DNA of 64,000 bases from Pteria penguin (GCA_035048485.1 CM068592.1:40270045-40334044), one strand, 5' to 3'. Positions 1-12,445 are shown, counted from the stretch's first letter. The notes: generated from the sequence alone by a model not told the origin. A program made the numbers and translations.

Positions 1-269
1 CTCTCATTGTAAGACTGTGTCATGTCCTATGTGCTACGTTGGCACTGACATTACTGTGTACTCCCACCCAAACCTCTGGGGCATATTTACTTTGTCCATG
101 ATCCACCCCTTGATGGATATGACCGAAATAAAATGAACAGCAAACTTGGTTAATAACCTTTCGTATTTTATCCCTATCAAGTTCCTTTCGAAGAGGAAGC
201 CCACTAAGCCTTGTCGTTACAAACGTAACTATATCTCACTCCCGGTTTTTAATCTAAAATAAAGAAAAT

Positions 270-545
270 TTGTTGTGGTTTTGTGTGTGTATGTGTGTAG
301 GTGTGTGTGTGTTTACGTTTTTGTTTTTGGGGTTTTTTGGGGTTTGTTTTTTTTTTTGGGGGGGGGGGGAAGGGGAGGGGGAGTTGGGGTTTGTTTTTTT
401 GGGGGGGGGGGGTTGGGAGGGTTTTTTAGGGGGGAAGGTTATTTTTTATTTATTTGGGGTTTGGGGGGTATTATTATTCATTTATTTATTTTTTTTTATT
501 TATTTTCATTTTTATTTTTTATTTCTTTGGAGTGGGGGATTCTTG
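270..545. repeat. G/T-rich low-complexity tract
   Basis: Runs of G and T, including (GT)n and several G runs of 8-11, make two short plus-strand frames that are not genes. Several G-runs could form quadruplexes. Confidence 0.9.
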
Positions 546-944
546 TAAAAATTACAACACTTGTGTCTTGAGTACTTCATTCCCACCAAGTTTGACCAAA
601 ACTTCTTTAGCACACCCAAGAAGTCTAATGTAAGACAGTTTGTAAGACAGACGAGAAGGTCAATCAAATGTATAGGTCGACGGACGATGATGGATGGATG
701 ATCACAGTATTTCCTTTGAGCCTTTGGCTCTGCTGAACTAATAAAAACATCGTGCTATGAGTAAGATGAGATTTCTGAGCTTTTTACTACAACATTTTGT
801 TCATTATCATTACGTGTAAAGAAAGATAACTCTATGATTTTAGCTAAATTGCTACGAACAATGTCAAAACAAAACGGTACAGCCATTACCGATAACTAAA
901 AGCATGACATATTTCATTCCTTTATACTAATTTCCACCCTGATG

Positions 945-1273
945 GTATTGATATTGCGGATGTTACAGATGTTACTGATATAAGGGATGTTATTGATGTT
1001 ACAGATGTTACTGATATAAGGGATGCTATTGATGTTACTGATGTTACTGATATAAGGAATGTTATTGATGTTACAGATGTAACTGATATAAGGGATGTTA
1101 TTGATGTTTCAGATGTTACTGATATAAGGGATGTTACTGATGTTACAGATGTTACTGATATAAGGGATGTTATTGATGTTACAGATGTTACTGATATAAG
1201 GGATGTTATTGATGTTACGGATGTTACTGATATAAGGGATGTTATTGATGTTACTGATGTTACGGATGTTACT
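945..1273. repeat. 36-bp minisatellite, about 9 copies
   Basis: The unit is GATGTTACAGATGTTACTGA plus TATAAGGGATGTTATT, with internal 9-bp subrepeats (GATGTTACT). A 130-codon minus-strand frame of SVTSVTSITSLI repeats is a by-product. Confidence 0.9.
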
Positions 1274-1332
1274 GCAGAAGTTTTGTTGAGATCTACTACT
1301 GCCATTAGGCACAAGATAAAGACTCTGTTAAG

Positions 1333-1940
1333 TCATAAGTGCCACGTGGATGTAACCTTCACTTATCATAAGTGCCACGTGGATATAAACTTTACTAATC
1401 ATAGGTGCCACGTGGATATAACTTTTAATAACCATGGGTGCCACGTGGATATAACCTTTACTTATCATAAGTGTCATATGGATATAACTTTTACTAATCA
1501 TAGGTGCCACGTAGATATAACCTTTACTAATCATGGGTGCCACTTGGATATGACCTTTACTTATCATAAATGCCACATGGATATTAACCTTTTCTCATTA
1601 TAAGTACCACGTGGATATAATCTTTACTAATCATAAGTACCACGTGGATATAACCTTTACTAATCAGATGTGCCATATGGATATAACCTTTACTAATCAT
1701 GGGTGCCACGTGGATATAACCTTTACTAATCAGATGTGCCACGTGGATATAAGCTTTACTAAGCATGGGTGCCACGTGGATATAACCTTTACTAAGCATG
1801 GGTGCCACGTGGATATAACCTTTACTAATGATGTGTCCGTTGCAGGAAAATATCTTTGCCATATACGGGCTGTCATACGGACACAAGATGAAGAATTCTT
1901 TGATTTGTTAATTTATTTGTTCCACGTGGATATGACTTTC
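1333..1940. repeat. 33-bp minisatellite, about 18 units, 11 with CACGTG
   Basis: The unit is CATGGGTGCCACGTGGATAT plus AACCTTTACTAAT. Both strands stay open over several units because the length is 33. Confidence 0.92.
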
Positions 1941-1989
1941 ACTTATGATGTATCCAGTACGGGAAAGTATCTTTGTCCTATAATCTTAC

Positions 1990-2074
1990 CTTAATTTTAA
2001 CACTGAGTATCAACATGAGGACCACAGCTATCCAGAAAAAGGAGACCACAAACAGCATCAACAGCAGCACTGTC
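1990..2074 (-). CDS. Adenylyl cyclase exon: membrane segment of second cassette
   Basis: This exon has 85 bases with acceptor TATTTTCACAG and donor AAG|GTAAGA. It enters needing two bases from upstream and ends in phase 0. It encodes TVLLLMLFVVSFFWIAVVLM followed by LILSVKIK, a clean membrane helix with a basic end. Position, strand, splice sites and hydrophobicity fit the second helix of the second membrane cassette. The exon that should supply the first helix and end in phase 2 was not identified between 11462 and 2074. Confidence 0.7.
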
Positions 2075-2109
2075 CTGTGAAAATAGAAATCTGAATCAGT
2101 ACACTGAGA

Positions 2110-2612
2110 TTTTAGTTACCCCTATTGTAGTATTGCGTGGTTGGGATTCTAGTATACACCTATTGTAGTATTGCGTGGTTGTGATTCTAGTATTGCGTGG
2201 CTGGGATTCTAGTATACTCCTATTGTTGTATTGCGTAGCTGTGAGTCTAGTATTGCGTGGTTGTGTTTCTAGTATAGACCTATTGTAGTATTGCGTGGTT
2301 GGGATTCTAGTATACACCTATTGTAGTATTGCGTGGTTGGGATTCTAGTATTGCGTGGCTGGGATTCTAGTATACGCCTATTGTAGTATTGCGTGGTTGG
2401 GATTCTAGTATTGCGTGGCTGGGATTCTAGTATACGCCTATTGTAGTATTGCGTGGATTCTAGTATACACCTATTGTAGTACTGCGTGGCTGGGATTCTA
2501 GTACCTCCTACTGTAGTATTGCGTGGTTGTGATTCTAGTATTGCGTGGCTGGGATTCTAGTATACACCTATTGTAGTATAGCGTGGCTGGGATTCTAGTA
2601 TTACGTGGCTGT
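2110..2612. repeat. 38-bp minisatellite with 22-bp partial units
   Basis: The unit is TATTGTAGTATTGCGTGGTT plus GGGATTCTAGTATACACC, with partial repeats of TATTGCGTGGCTGGGATTCT between full units. It lies immediately right of the membrane exon. Confidence 0.9.
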
Positions 2613-2621
2613 GTCGATTTC

Positions 2622-2890
2622 TAAAGTTGGATTCATTCATCATGTGTATACTTTTGGTTTCCATTTATCATGTGTTTACTGTTAGATTTCATTCATTATG
2701 TGTATACTGTTGGATTTCATCATCTTTCATCATGTGTATACTGTTGGATTTCATTCATCATGTGTATACTGTTGGATCTCATTCATCATGTGTATACCGT
2801 TGGTTTCCATTCATCATGTGTATACTGTTGATTTCCATTCATCATGTGTATACTGTTGGATTTCATTCATCATGTGTATACTGTTGCACT
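2622..2890. repeat. 28-bp minisatellite, about 9 copies
   Basis: The unit is ATTCATCATGTGTATACTGT plus TGGATTTC. Confidence 0.9.
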
Positions 2891-3009
2891 GTGTCTATGT
2901 TTTTGTCTATTAATAGCGGATGTGACTAGCTGAACAGGAGGTGATAACTTCTCAATGCCCCATTATTTCACCACCTCCTCCCTGATCCCTTGTGTCACCT
3001 GTGATTTTC

Positions 3010-3660
3010 AGAGTGAATGTCCACCGTGGTACATTGCTGTGAGTGCCACGGTGACATAGCACCTGGGGTACTTTACTATCCACCGCGGTACGTTGTTGTG
3101 AGTGCCACGGTGACAGAGCACCTGGGGTACTTTACTATCCACCGTGGTACGTTGTTGTGAGTGCCACGGTGACAAAGCACCTGGGGTACTTTACTATCCA
3201 CCGTGGTACGTTGTTGTGAGTGTCACAGTGACAGAGCACCTGGGTTACTTTACTATCCACCGCGGTACGTTGTTGTGAGTGCCACGGTGACAGAGCACCT
3301 GGGGTACTTTACTATCCACCGTGGTACGTTGTTGTGAGTGTCACGGTGACAGAGCACCTGGGGTACTTTACTATCCACCGTGGTACGTTGTTGTGAGTGA
3401 CATGGCACTAGGGGTCCACTAATGTCCCCCATGGTACATTGTTGTGACACAGCACCAAGTGTCCACTAATGTCCACTGTGGTACGTTGTTGAGTGGCACA
3501 GCACCAAGTGTCCACTAATATCCACCGTGGTACTTTGTTGAGTGACAGAACACCAAGTGTCCACTAATATCCACCGTGCTACATTATTTTGAGTGACACG
3601 GCACCGGGCCGGGGGTCCACTAATGTCCAGCGTGGTACGTTGTTGTGGTTTTCACAGTGA
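3010..3660. repeat. 59-bp minisatellite, about 11 copies
   Basis: The unit is CCTGGGGTACTTTACTATCC, ACCGTGGTACGTTGTTGTGA, GTGCCACGGTGACAGAGCA. Right-hand units are shorter and diverged. Confidence 0.92.
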
Positions 3661-3854
3661 CATAGCACCAGCAGGTACACCATCCGCATGCACTTGGACA
3701 AAATATATGCACACGATCTTCAGCAGGTAAACCACCAGCTTGCACTCGGACATAAAATCAACAAGACCTTCAGCGGCCGGTACACAACCAAAACCACATC
3801 ACCTTCAACACTGACCAACTTCCCTGCCTGTATTCAACCAAAACATCAAACCCC

Positions 3855-4225
3855 CAGCAGACACACTGTCGAATGTTACCGCATGAGCTAGAACAAAACA
3901 CACGGTCTTCAGTGGATACACTGTCGAAAACACGCAGCCGCTACACCATCGAATGTTACCGCTTGTACCTGAACACAACACGCAGCGGCTACAATGTCGA
4001 GTGTTACTGCTTGAACTTTGACAAAACACGCAGCGATTACATTGTGACTGTCAAATGTTACCGTTTGTACCTGGACACAACACGCAGCCGCTACATTGTT
4101 GAATGTTGCCACTTTTACCAGGACAAAGCACGCATCGGCTACATTGTCGAGTGTTACCGCTTGTACCTGGACAAAACACGCAACGGCTACATTGTGATTG
4201 TTGAGTGTCACCGCTTGTAACATTC
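3855..4225. repeat. 48-bp minisatellite, about 8 copies
   Basis: The unit is TGTTACCGCTTGTACCTGGA, CAAAACACGCAGCGGCTACA, TTGTCGAG. Its length is a multiple of 3, so frames stay open on both strands; not a gene. Confidence 0.9.
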
Positions 4226-4229
4226 GACA

Positions 4230-6944
4230 ATGTGCGACCTTCAGCAAGTACATTGGCGACCTTTCCCGTCTGCCCCGACAGGAAACGAAGCCAGATCAGT
4301 GGTGAGTGATTACAATGACCTTGACCTTTACCACTTTGACCTACTCGGACACCAAGGTCAAAAACAATTTCCAGACATACACATATTTGTACATTTCATT
4401 TCGTTTTGTCCATAAATTATCTTGAAATTCCTCAACCGAACGTTTCATTGACTTGCTTGGACACGGATAAAAAGCAGATATATTCACCGAGGAATATTCT
4501 ATTTTCTCCAAATCAGTTTATAAAATATAATAAATTCACTTTAACGCACGACCCATCAATTGTTATCGCCGATTAACAAGGTTAACATTTAGGTCACAGC
4601 AATGTGTCAAATCGAAATCTAGCGGAGTGAAATTCCTCAGAAATTTCAGTAGGAACAATATCATTGTCGTGGCATTAAATCTTCTACGCGAATAGTCTGT
4701 CACCATGTGATTGATTAGAAAACAAAGTCAGCAACATTTTCTGCTGTTTCCATTTCAAATAAAACATCAAATTTAATTATACGGATTTCAGTGTGGTTAA
4801 TTGTGACAATTCACAACTGTAGAAAATCACTTTATCGCTATGTTTAACTGTTGATATTCCACATGCAAAATCGCAATTAAGACTCGATTTTGTTTTTCGC
4901 TTTGTGCAGTGACATACTGGGAAATGTTAGTAAGGTTATCGCCCTGTCTGCGTACTAATGGATGAGATGTGACCATTTGATATACCCCTTCCCAGTTAAT
5001 ACATTCAAGTCTGGACTGAGGGATTATTAGGAACCATCAATGATACAATGTATCCTGTGGACTCTCCAATGCACCATCATCCTTTTTACCATACAGCGCA
5101 AAGATGTCAAATAAGTCCTGAATTATAGTGGGAAAAAAGATCAGACTTATTCATAAGTGATTGGTCACTCATGTTTTCAATCAAAAATTTACAGAAGAGT
5201 GTTATTACTTGGGTGCTAATTACACAAAAAGTGCGGGATGAACATTAATCGTGTAACCGTAATATTCTGCTAAAGATCTATGTATTCAGGAAAATAAGAA
5301 TTCTTTGACAAGATATTTCCACTACAATTTACTTTTCGCTAAGTATAGAGAGCAGAAAATGGCAAAAACTCCTCCTATACATTGCTACCAGTAGTTTTAC
5401 TCCAAAATCATCTTTTTGTTCACGATACATATTTTCACAAATAATTTATTTATTCTTGCAAAGTAGTACGTAACTTTCCAAATGTACGAATAAAAAGTTA
5501 ACCAAGATTTCTTTCATCACAAAGTCAGTTAAGAAGCTTAGCATCATACTTAGACAGACCTGTACTTTAATATGCAGCTATGTTATGGGTTTTCTTTTCA
5601 AAAACTCCTGCTCATGCGTACTTTCACTGTCTAGTAAGCCTCCTACTTTACGAGAACACTTCGGATGATTAAACAAAAGTAAATAGAACGTGGAGGGTGC
5701 GTCGATACAGGCATGGGGACGCTATGATACTCTCTAAGAAATTGATAGGAACCTAAAAGAACTTCTCAAACGCCCAACAGCCATGTTTGATTTGGTTAGA
5801 AACAAACGTCGCGTGTTAGCGTGCTGATAAAAGCGAAATAAGAAGTAGATTGTACAATGGATCTTGGTTCGATTCTCAGACTGCGCCACTATTTTAAGAG
5901 GTTGATGATCTGCAGCTTCCATGTCACAATAAGGCTGAAAAATTGTGGAAAGAGACGTAACACACCCAAGCAATCGATGAAATATAACCATTCCCGCAAA
6001 ACTGACGCATCTCTCATTATGCTAGACATAATCCATTGTGTGGCGAGATTTACTGTCTAATTAAAGTTATCTTTGTAAGAAATATTGACCGAATATAACC
6101 AGAATAAGTTCATTAGTATGGCGGCGTGTAACAGACAACTAGAAAGATAAACATTTCGTACCATATACAACATGTTACATGCGTGCTTGTACGATTAATC
6201 AAAATAGAGTGTTTTCCTTCTTGATTTATTGTACGATGTATGGAATGAAAGGACTGGTGGTACTGAAGGTCTGTGCATATAAAAGTAAAACTAAACTGAA
6301 TTATGTTTGGTATCAAAGAAAATACCAATCAGGTTTGTGTCAGAGACCTGTATATTTAAACTTCTATCTTAATACGCCTCCATTGTTGTCCATATTTCCA
6401 AACTGCTAGGTTATATGAGGTGCTAAATTTAGAATGTATGGTTATAAATTTGGGAAAAACAGCGATTAAAAGAATACCACTATTGGTGTATGACATTACT
6501 TATATTGGTTTTCTATCTTACCCACTGTTTTACACACATTGAATTTAAGAACCAGTATATCTCCCAATGTTCGTGAACAAGCTAGATATAGTATGCTAGA
6601 AGTGAATATCAAATACACAGAATACATTAATGATTATGCTTAATTTGTCTAGCTTAATATTCCATAATTGTTCTCAATCTCGTATCACAAATTTCCTGAC
6701 TTTTACACATGTGTATTTCTTTACCATGATTTTAGAAATGTAGAATCCTGTTCAGTAGAATAAATACAAGTTAAAAATTAGTTCGTGTGTATTTTCAATC
6801 ATTGAGGCAATACTATAAACCAAAAGGAATTGGAAACACAAAATGAGAAGTTGTCCGATGGATAATGTGAAATAAATAACAGAAAGATACAGTCTATATC
6901 CACAAATTTTCGACCGGTTGGCCTAAATCACGTGAAAACAAAAT
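4230..6944. other. Mostly unique intron sequence
   Basis: AT-rich sequence with one family A SINE (5795-5985). The missing exon encoding the first helix of the second membrane cassette should lie here or in 7090-9960, but no stretch with hydrophobic coding and matching splice sites convinced me. Confidence 0.5.
5795..5985 (+). mobile_element. Family A SINE, older plus-strand copy
   Basis: It has the same organisation as the copy at 31029-31202 but on the plus strand and diverged. It has a box-A-like TTAGCGTGCTG, a box-B-like GGTTCGATTCTC at about 5870, then CGCCACTATTTTAAGAGGTTG, CAGCTTCCATGTCACAATAA and GAGACGTAACACACCC. Boundaries are approximate and no target duplication was found. Confidence 0.75.
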
Positions 6945-7083
6945 ATGACTGTATATAATTTTCTGTCTATCGATGTATAGACAAAAACCGAGGTAAAAAC
7001 TATATAATCCGCAAAGCGGATTATATTCAGTTTGTGTCTCGGTTTTTGTCTATACATCGATAGACAGAAAATTTTTACAGTCT
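6945..7083. repeat. Near-perfect 135-bp palindrome, MITE-like
   Basis: The left arm has GACTGTATATAATTTTCTGT, then CTATCGATGTATAGACAAAA and ACCGAG. The right arm is its reverse complement (CTCGGTTTTTGTCTATACAT, then CGATAGACAGAAAATT, ACAGTC). The 36-bp core of each arm is perfect. The centre is a second hairpin, TATAATCCGC/AAA/GCGGATTATA. No target duplication was identified. Confidence 0.85.
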
Positions 7084-7454
7084 TTTCTTATAAATTAATT
7101 ACAGGTATTTCAAAATAAAACTTTTTTCAAGAACGATTACATCTTGTATTTGAAACTGATAAATCAAATTTCGTGAGCTAATCAGAATCACAATCGAATG
7201 GCGGCCCCATCAATAATAGAGATAGTATATGTACGAGATAGAAAGAATACCATGAAATGACAGAAAAAACAGTAATGATTTTATAGTTTTGGTATATTTA
7301 TTCGATTCAAAACCGACTTCTTATTCAGTCACAGATCACCCCATATATAGATCTATATCTAGATCGAACCGAAGTTGTGTTTACATGCGGCCCCGATTAT
7401 GATTTACTCGAAGGGACATTGTCTATACAGAAATAGACTAAATCTTACTCCGTG

Positions 7455-7818
7455 CGCTTGTATATACGTTATACGGTCAATGTGGAAATAATTAGATTAT
7501 TTCCATATAACGTAGTCCTCCATGGATGTTTGTATATACGTTATACGGTCAATGTGGAAATAATTAGATTATTTCCATATAACGTAGTCCTCCATGGATG
7601 TTTGTATATATGTTATACGGTCAATGTGGAAATAATTAGATTATTTCCATATAATGTAGTCCTCCATGGATGTTTGTATATACGTTATACGGTCAATGTG
7701 GAAATAATTAGATTATTCCATATAATGCAGTCTTCCATGGATGTTTGTATATACGTTATACGGTTAATGTGGAAATAATTAGATTTTTTCCATATAACGT
7801 AGTCTTCCATGGATGTTT
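7455..7818. repeat. 72-bp minisatellite, 5 copies, each unit a hairpin
   Basis: Each unit contains ACGTTATA...TATAACGT and, nested inside, GGAAATAA...TTATTTCC around a five-base loop. Units are nearly identical. Confidence 0.92.
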
Positions 7819-8154
7819 CAGATTGGAAGATTATTATTAGTAAAAAATTTGTTAATAAAGGACAAGTGGCCGAAAATGTGTGGACATTGGGCGTTTCTAG
7901 TTATTTACTTAATCGAAAACAGTTTTAAAGAGAACCTGCGATTTCATCGCTTTTGTAAATTATAAATAGCATTGTTTTGAATAAACTGCTACTAATGAAC
8001 AGCTGTGCGTACATATCAAGGGTTATTGCGCAATCTATACAAACCTGTGACAGTACCTTTTCTAATCTGATCAAATTTAGAAATTAACTAAGATCTATTT
8101 ATAATAGAAAGAATCGTATGTTGTTTTTATTAACACTTGTGTGCACCTCTACAC

Positions 8155-8862
8155 AGATGACGGTATGTTACCATAGAGACAGAATGCTATATACATACAT
8201 GGGTAATATCACGGTCTGGACGCCGGCTATACAGATGACGGTATGTTACCATAGAGACAGAATGCTATATACATACCTGGGTAATATCATGGTCTGAACG
8301 CCGGCTATACAGATGACGTATGTTACCATAGAGACAGAATGCTATATACATACCTGGGTAATATCACGGTCTGGACGCCGGCTATACAGATGACGGTATG
8401 TTACCATAGAGACAGAATGCTATATACATACCTGGGTAATATCACGGTCTGGACGCCGGCTATATAGATGACGGTATGTTACCATAGAGACAGAATGCTA
8501 TATACATACCTGGGTAATATCACGGTCTGGACGCCGGCTATACAGATAACGGTATGTTACCATAGAGACAGAATGCTATATACATACCTGGGTAATATCA
8601 CGGTCTGTACGCCGGCTATACAGATGACGGTATGTTACCATAGAGACAGAATGCTATATACATACATGGGTAATATCACGGTCTGGACGCCGGCTATACA
8701 GATGACGGTATGTTACCATAGAGACAGAATGCTATATACATACCTGGGTAATATCACGGTCTGTACGCCGGCTATACAGATGACGGTATGTTACCATAGA
8801 GACAGAATGCTATATACATACCTGGGTAATATCACGGTCTGGACGCCGGCTATACAGATAAG
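8155..8862. repeat. 78-bp minisatellite, 9 copies
   Basis: The unit runs CAGATGACGGTATGTTACCA, TAGAGACAGAATGCTATATA, CATACCTGGGTAATATCACG, GTCTGGACGCCGGCTATA. It is very homogeneous. A 26-residue periodic plus-strand frame results from the unit length. Confidence 0.93.
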
Positions 8863-8884
8863 CATGAACAGGGAACAAATCATA

Positions 8885-9300
8885 CTGCTGCTGAAGGCAA
8901 AATCGTCCATATTCTGGTACTGAAAGTCAAACACAAAACAGATCATGAACTATGTCAAAATCGTCCATGCTTTGGCACTGAACGTCAAAGACAAAACAGA
9001 TCATGAACTATGTCAAAATCGTCCATGCTTTGGTACTGAAAGTCAAAGACAAAACAGATCATGAACTATGTCAAAATCGTCCATGCTTTGGTACTGAAAG
9101 TCAAAGACAAAACAGATCATGAACTATGTCAAAATCGTCCATGCTTTGGCACTGAACGTCAAAGACAAAACAGATCATGAACTATGTCAAAATCGTCCAT
9201 GCTTTGGTACTGAAGGTCAATGACAAAATAGATCGAGAACCACCTCAAAATCGTCCATGCTTTGGTACTGAAAGTCAATGAAAAAAATAGATCATGAACC
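8885..9300. repeat. 58-bp minisatellite, about 7 copies
   Basis: The unit is GTCAAAGACAAAACAGATCA, TGAACTATGTCAAAATCGTC, CATGCTTTGGTACTGAAA. It directly follows the 78-bp array. Confidence 0.92.
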
Positions 9301-9964
9301 ACAACATATTTGGGGATTACTTCACATACACAGTGGCGACACCTGTCTGGTACATCATAAAGTACTTTCTCCCTATGTAATGTAATGTAATCAAGCGGTA
9401 AGGGATCTTACTAACATAAACTGTGAAACAGGGCCTACGTTTCTCACATCTGTATGACATAGAGGCAATAGATGATAAATCACGTAATAAAGTCAGTCTG
9501 ACAGCCGCAATCGAACGCCAGCCGTCAGATTAGAAATGCATTGCGATACCATGGTACCCATCATATTACTATTGTGACTAATTAATTTATAATATTATTG
9601 CTTTCATGTCAGCTTACATAATCACACTATCTTCTAGACAAAATAAGGATTGGGTGATACTGAACATTCCCTGAATATGCCTGACTTCATAGACAAAGGT
9701 TTGTCCAAACATTAAAGGAATGCATGGACAAAGAAAAGTCCAAAAACATAAAATGATTGCACAGACATAGAAGCGTGCAGACATCGTGACTGCATGGACA
9801 AAGACGGGTCGAGAGATGGCTTCATGGACAAAGAACTGTCCAGGCATTAACGTACTGTATGGAAAAAGAAGTGTCCAAACATAAAATGATTGCATAAAAA
9901 AGTGTCCAGACAACATGGCTGCATGGACAATGACGTCTTCAGACATGACTTCATGGACAAAGGA

Positions 9965-11285
9965 ATGTCCAGACATATAATGACTACATAACGAGATGTG
10001 GCAGTGTGGACACAGTGGCATATTGTTTAGACATAGACAGTATGGACACAGAGGCATATTGTCTAGACATATAACGACTACATGACGAGATGTGGCAGTG
10101 CGGACACAGTGGTATATTGTCCAGACATATAATGACTGTATGACGAGATGTGGCAGTGTGGACACAGAGGCATATTGTCTAGACATATAACGACTGCATG
10201 ACAAGATGTGGCAGTGTGGACACAGAGGCATATTGTCCAGACATATAACGACTACATGACGAGATGTGACAGCGTGGACACAGTGGCATATTGTCTAGAC
10301 ATATAACGACTACATGACGAGAAGTGGCAGTGCGGACACAGTGGTATATTGTCCAAACATATAATGACTGTATGACGAGATGTGGCAGTGTGGACACAGA
10401 GGCATATTGTCTAGACATATAACGACTACATGACGAGATGTGGCAGTGCGGACACAGTGGTATATTGTCCAGACATATAATGACTGTATGACGAGATGTG
10501 GCAGTGTGGACACAGAGGCATATTGTCTAGACATATAACGACTACATGACGAGATGTGGCAGCGTGGACACAGTGGCATATTGTCTAGACATATAACGAC
10601 TACATGACGAGATGTGGCAGCGTGGACAAAGAGGCATATTGTCTAGACATATAACGACTACATGACGAGATGTGGCAGTGTGGACACAGAGGCATATTGT
10701 CTAGACATATAACGACTACATGACGAGATGTGGCAGCGTGGACACAGAGGCATATTGTCTAGACATATAACGACTACATGACGAGATGTGGCAGCGTGGA
10801 CACAGTGGAATATTGTCTAGACATATAACGACTGCATGACAAGATGTGGCAGTGTGGACACAGAGGCATATTGTCCAGACATATAATGACTACATGACGA
10901 GATGTGGCAGTGTGGACACAGTGGCATATTGTCCAGACATATAATAACTGCATGACGAGATGTGGCAGTGTGGACACAGTGGTATATTGTTTAGAAATAT
11001 AACGACTACATGACGAGATGTGGCAGCGTGGACACAGAGGCATATTGTCTGGACATATAACGACTACATGACGAGATGTGGCAGTGTGGACACAGAGGCA
11101 TATTGTCTAGGCATATAACGACTACATGACGAGATGTGGCAGCGTGGACACAGAGGCATATTTTCTAGACATATAACGACTGCATGACGAGATGTGGCAG
11201 TGTGGACACAGAGGCATGTTGTCTAGACATATAACAACTACATGACGAGATGTGACAGTGTTGACACAGAGGCATATTGTCCTGG
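9965..11285. repeat. 58-bp minisatellite, about 22 copies
   Basis: The unit is GACATATAACGACTACATGA, CGAGATGTGGCAGTGTGGAC, ACAGAGGCATATTGTCTA. A more degenerate, related run (TGCATGGACAAAGAAGTGTC-type) extends left to about 9690. Confidence 0.93.
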
Positions 11286-11461
11286 TGATCACATTTATTT
11301 TCACTTATGTAAATTACTTAATATATATAGACAAATGAAAACCTGTCCTGAAGTGCAAGATAAACTTCCTTTATCTTTTGTGGCATTGTTAAGAACTATC
11401 TGACAGAATGTGGAATAACCTGAGTTCGGCAGTAATTCACCTTCTTATGTCGTATTCTTAC

Positions 11462-11606
11462 CCGTTTTTCCTTGAATGAACTTTTAAATCGCAAGGTAAT
11501 AGAGTTGACCTGGTCACGTTTTTCTTTCTCAAGGTCACGGGCATTCAAAGCGTTGTCAAGGTATTTGTTCACACTTTCTGTGGCAGATTCTGGTTTGCTG
11601 GAATGT
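11462..11606 (-). CDS. Adenylyl cyclase exon 10: end of C1b
   Basis: This exon has 145 bases with acceptor TTTCTTTCTAG and donor CGG|GTAAGA. It completes an Arg codon and ends in phase 0. It encodes ESVNKYLDNALNARDLEKEK, then RDQVNSITLRFKSSFKEKR. This matches the conserved end of C1b just before the second membrane cassette, where AC5 has a similar ...AIDARSIDRLR...FLLTF...LEKKY pattern. The next exon in the transcript was not found. Confidence 0.88.
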
Positions 11607-11715
11607 CTAGAAAGAAATTTTCATAACATATATCCAAATAATAGCTGTGACTTTAAATAATATATTCATATATGTATAATTACATTAAGATAATCGGTGT
11701 TTTTATCAAACCATT

Positions 11716-11778
11716 ATATTATATTATATTATATTATATTATATTATATTATATTATATTATATTATATTATATTATA
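11716..11778. repeat. (ATATT)n microsatellite
   Basis: About 12 perfect pentanucleotide copies, in the intron just right of exon 10. Confidence 0.95.
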
Positions 11779-12054
11779 TATCATACTTGTATATAAACAA
11801 AGATATTTCTCTTAGAAAAGTACTACATATAATAAACAAATGATCTTCTTGGAACTATTTATATATACCTACAATAAGAGAAAAGTTATATAAATAGAAT
11901 GACGTGTTAATTTACTGCCTCACAAAGTCTCGATTATTTTCCTTAAATAGCGCAGATATATGTCTGAGGCCAAGCACAAAACCGACGCACTGAGGGAACT
12001 CTTATGTGCAGAAATGTACTGTGATATAAAATCAAGGCCTTCATTGTTTAATTC

Positions 12055-12385
12055 TTAAGACAAAACACCGATGAGTCGACAGCGAAACTCACCCAGAACC
12101 GCTAGGTCCTAAGTCAAGCAGGTGACCGACTGAACCCTACCATATCTATAAAGACAGAACACCGATGAGTCGACAGTAGGACTCATCCAGGACCTCATGG
12201 TCCTAAACCAAGCAGGTAACCGACTGAATCCCACCAGATCTATAGACAGATCACCTATGAGTCGATAGTGGGACTCATCCGGGACCTCTAGGTCCTAAAC
12301 CAAGCAGGTAGCCGACTGAATCCCACCAGATCTATAGAGACAAAAAAAAAACCATGAATCGACAGTAGATTTAACCCAACCAAAT
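12055..12385. repeat. Tandem array of about 95-bp units related to a SINE tRNA-like end
   Basis: There are about 3.5 copies of a unit running GACAGAACACCGATGAGTCG, ACTCATCCAGGACCTC, GGTCCTAAACCAAGCAGG, CCGACTGAATCCCACCAG. The order of words resembles the reverse-strand tRNA-like end of family B SINEs (AAGACAGGTCACCGGCATGG, then GCGGGAATCGAACTCC). The relation is inferred by eye. Confidence 0.7.
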
Positions 12386-12445
12386 ATATAAAGAAATGAA
12401 CTTCTTGACAAACTGATTTCATCTTCGTAACACAATACAATTTAC

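Noticed and set aside
4340..4440. Possible membrane exon reading EMYKYVYVWKLFLTLVSE on the minus strand
   Set aside because: Its acceptor is poor, its phase does not fit and it lacks resemblance to the expected cyclase helix.
5300..5400. Short hydrophobic minus-strand reading GGVFAIFCSLYLAK
   Set aside because: The only donor leaves the wrong phase for the exon at 1990-2074 and the acceptor has no pyrimidine tract.
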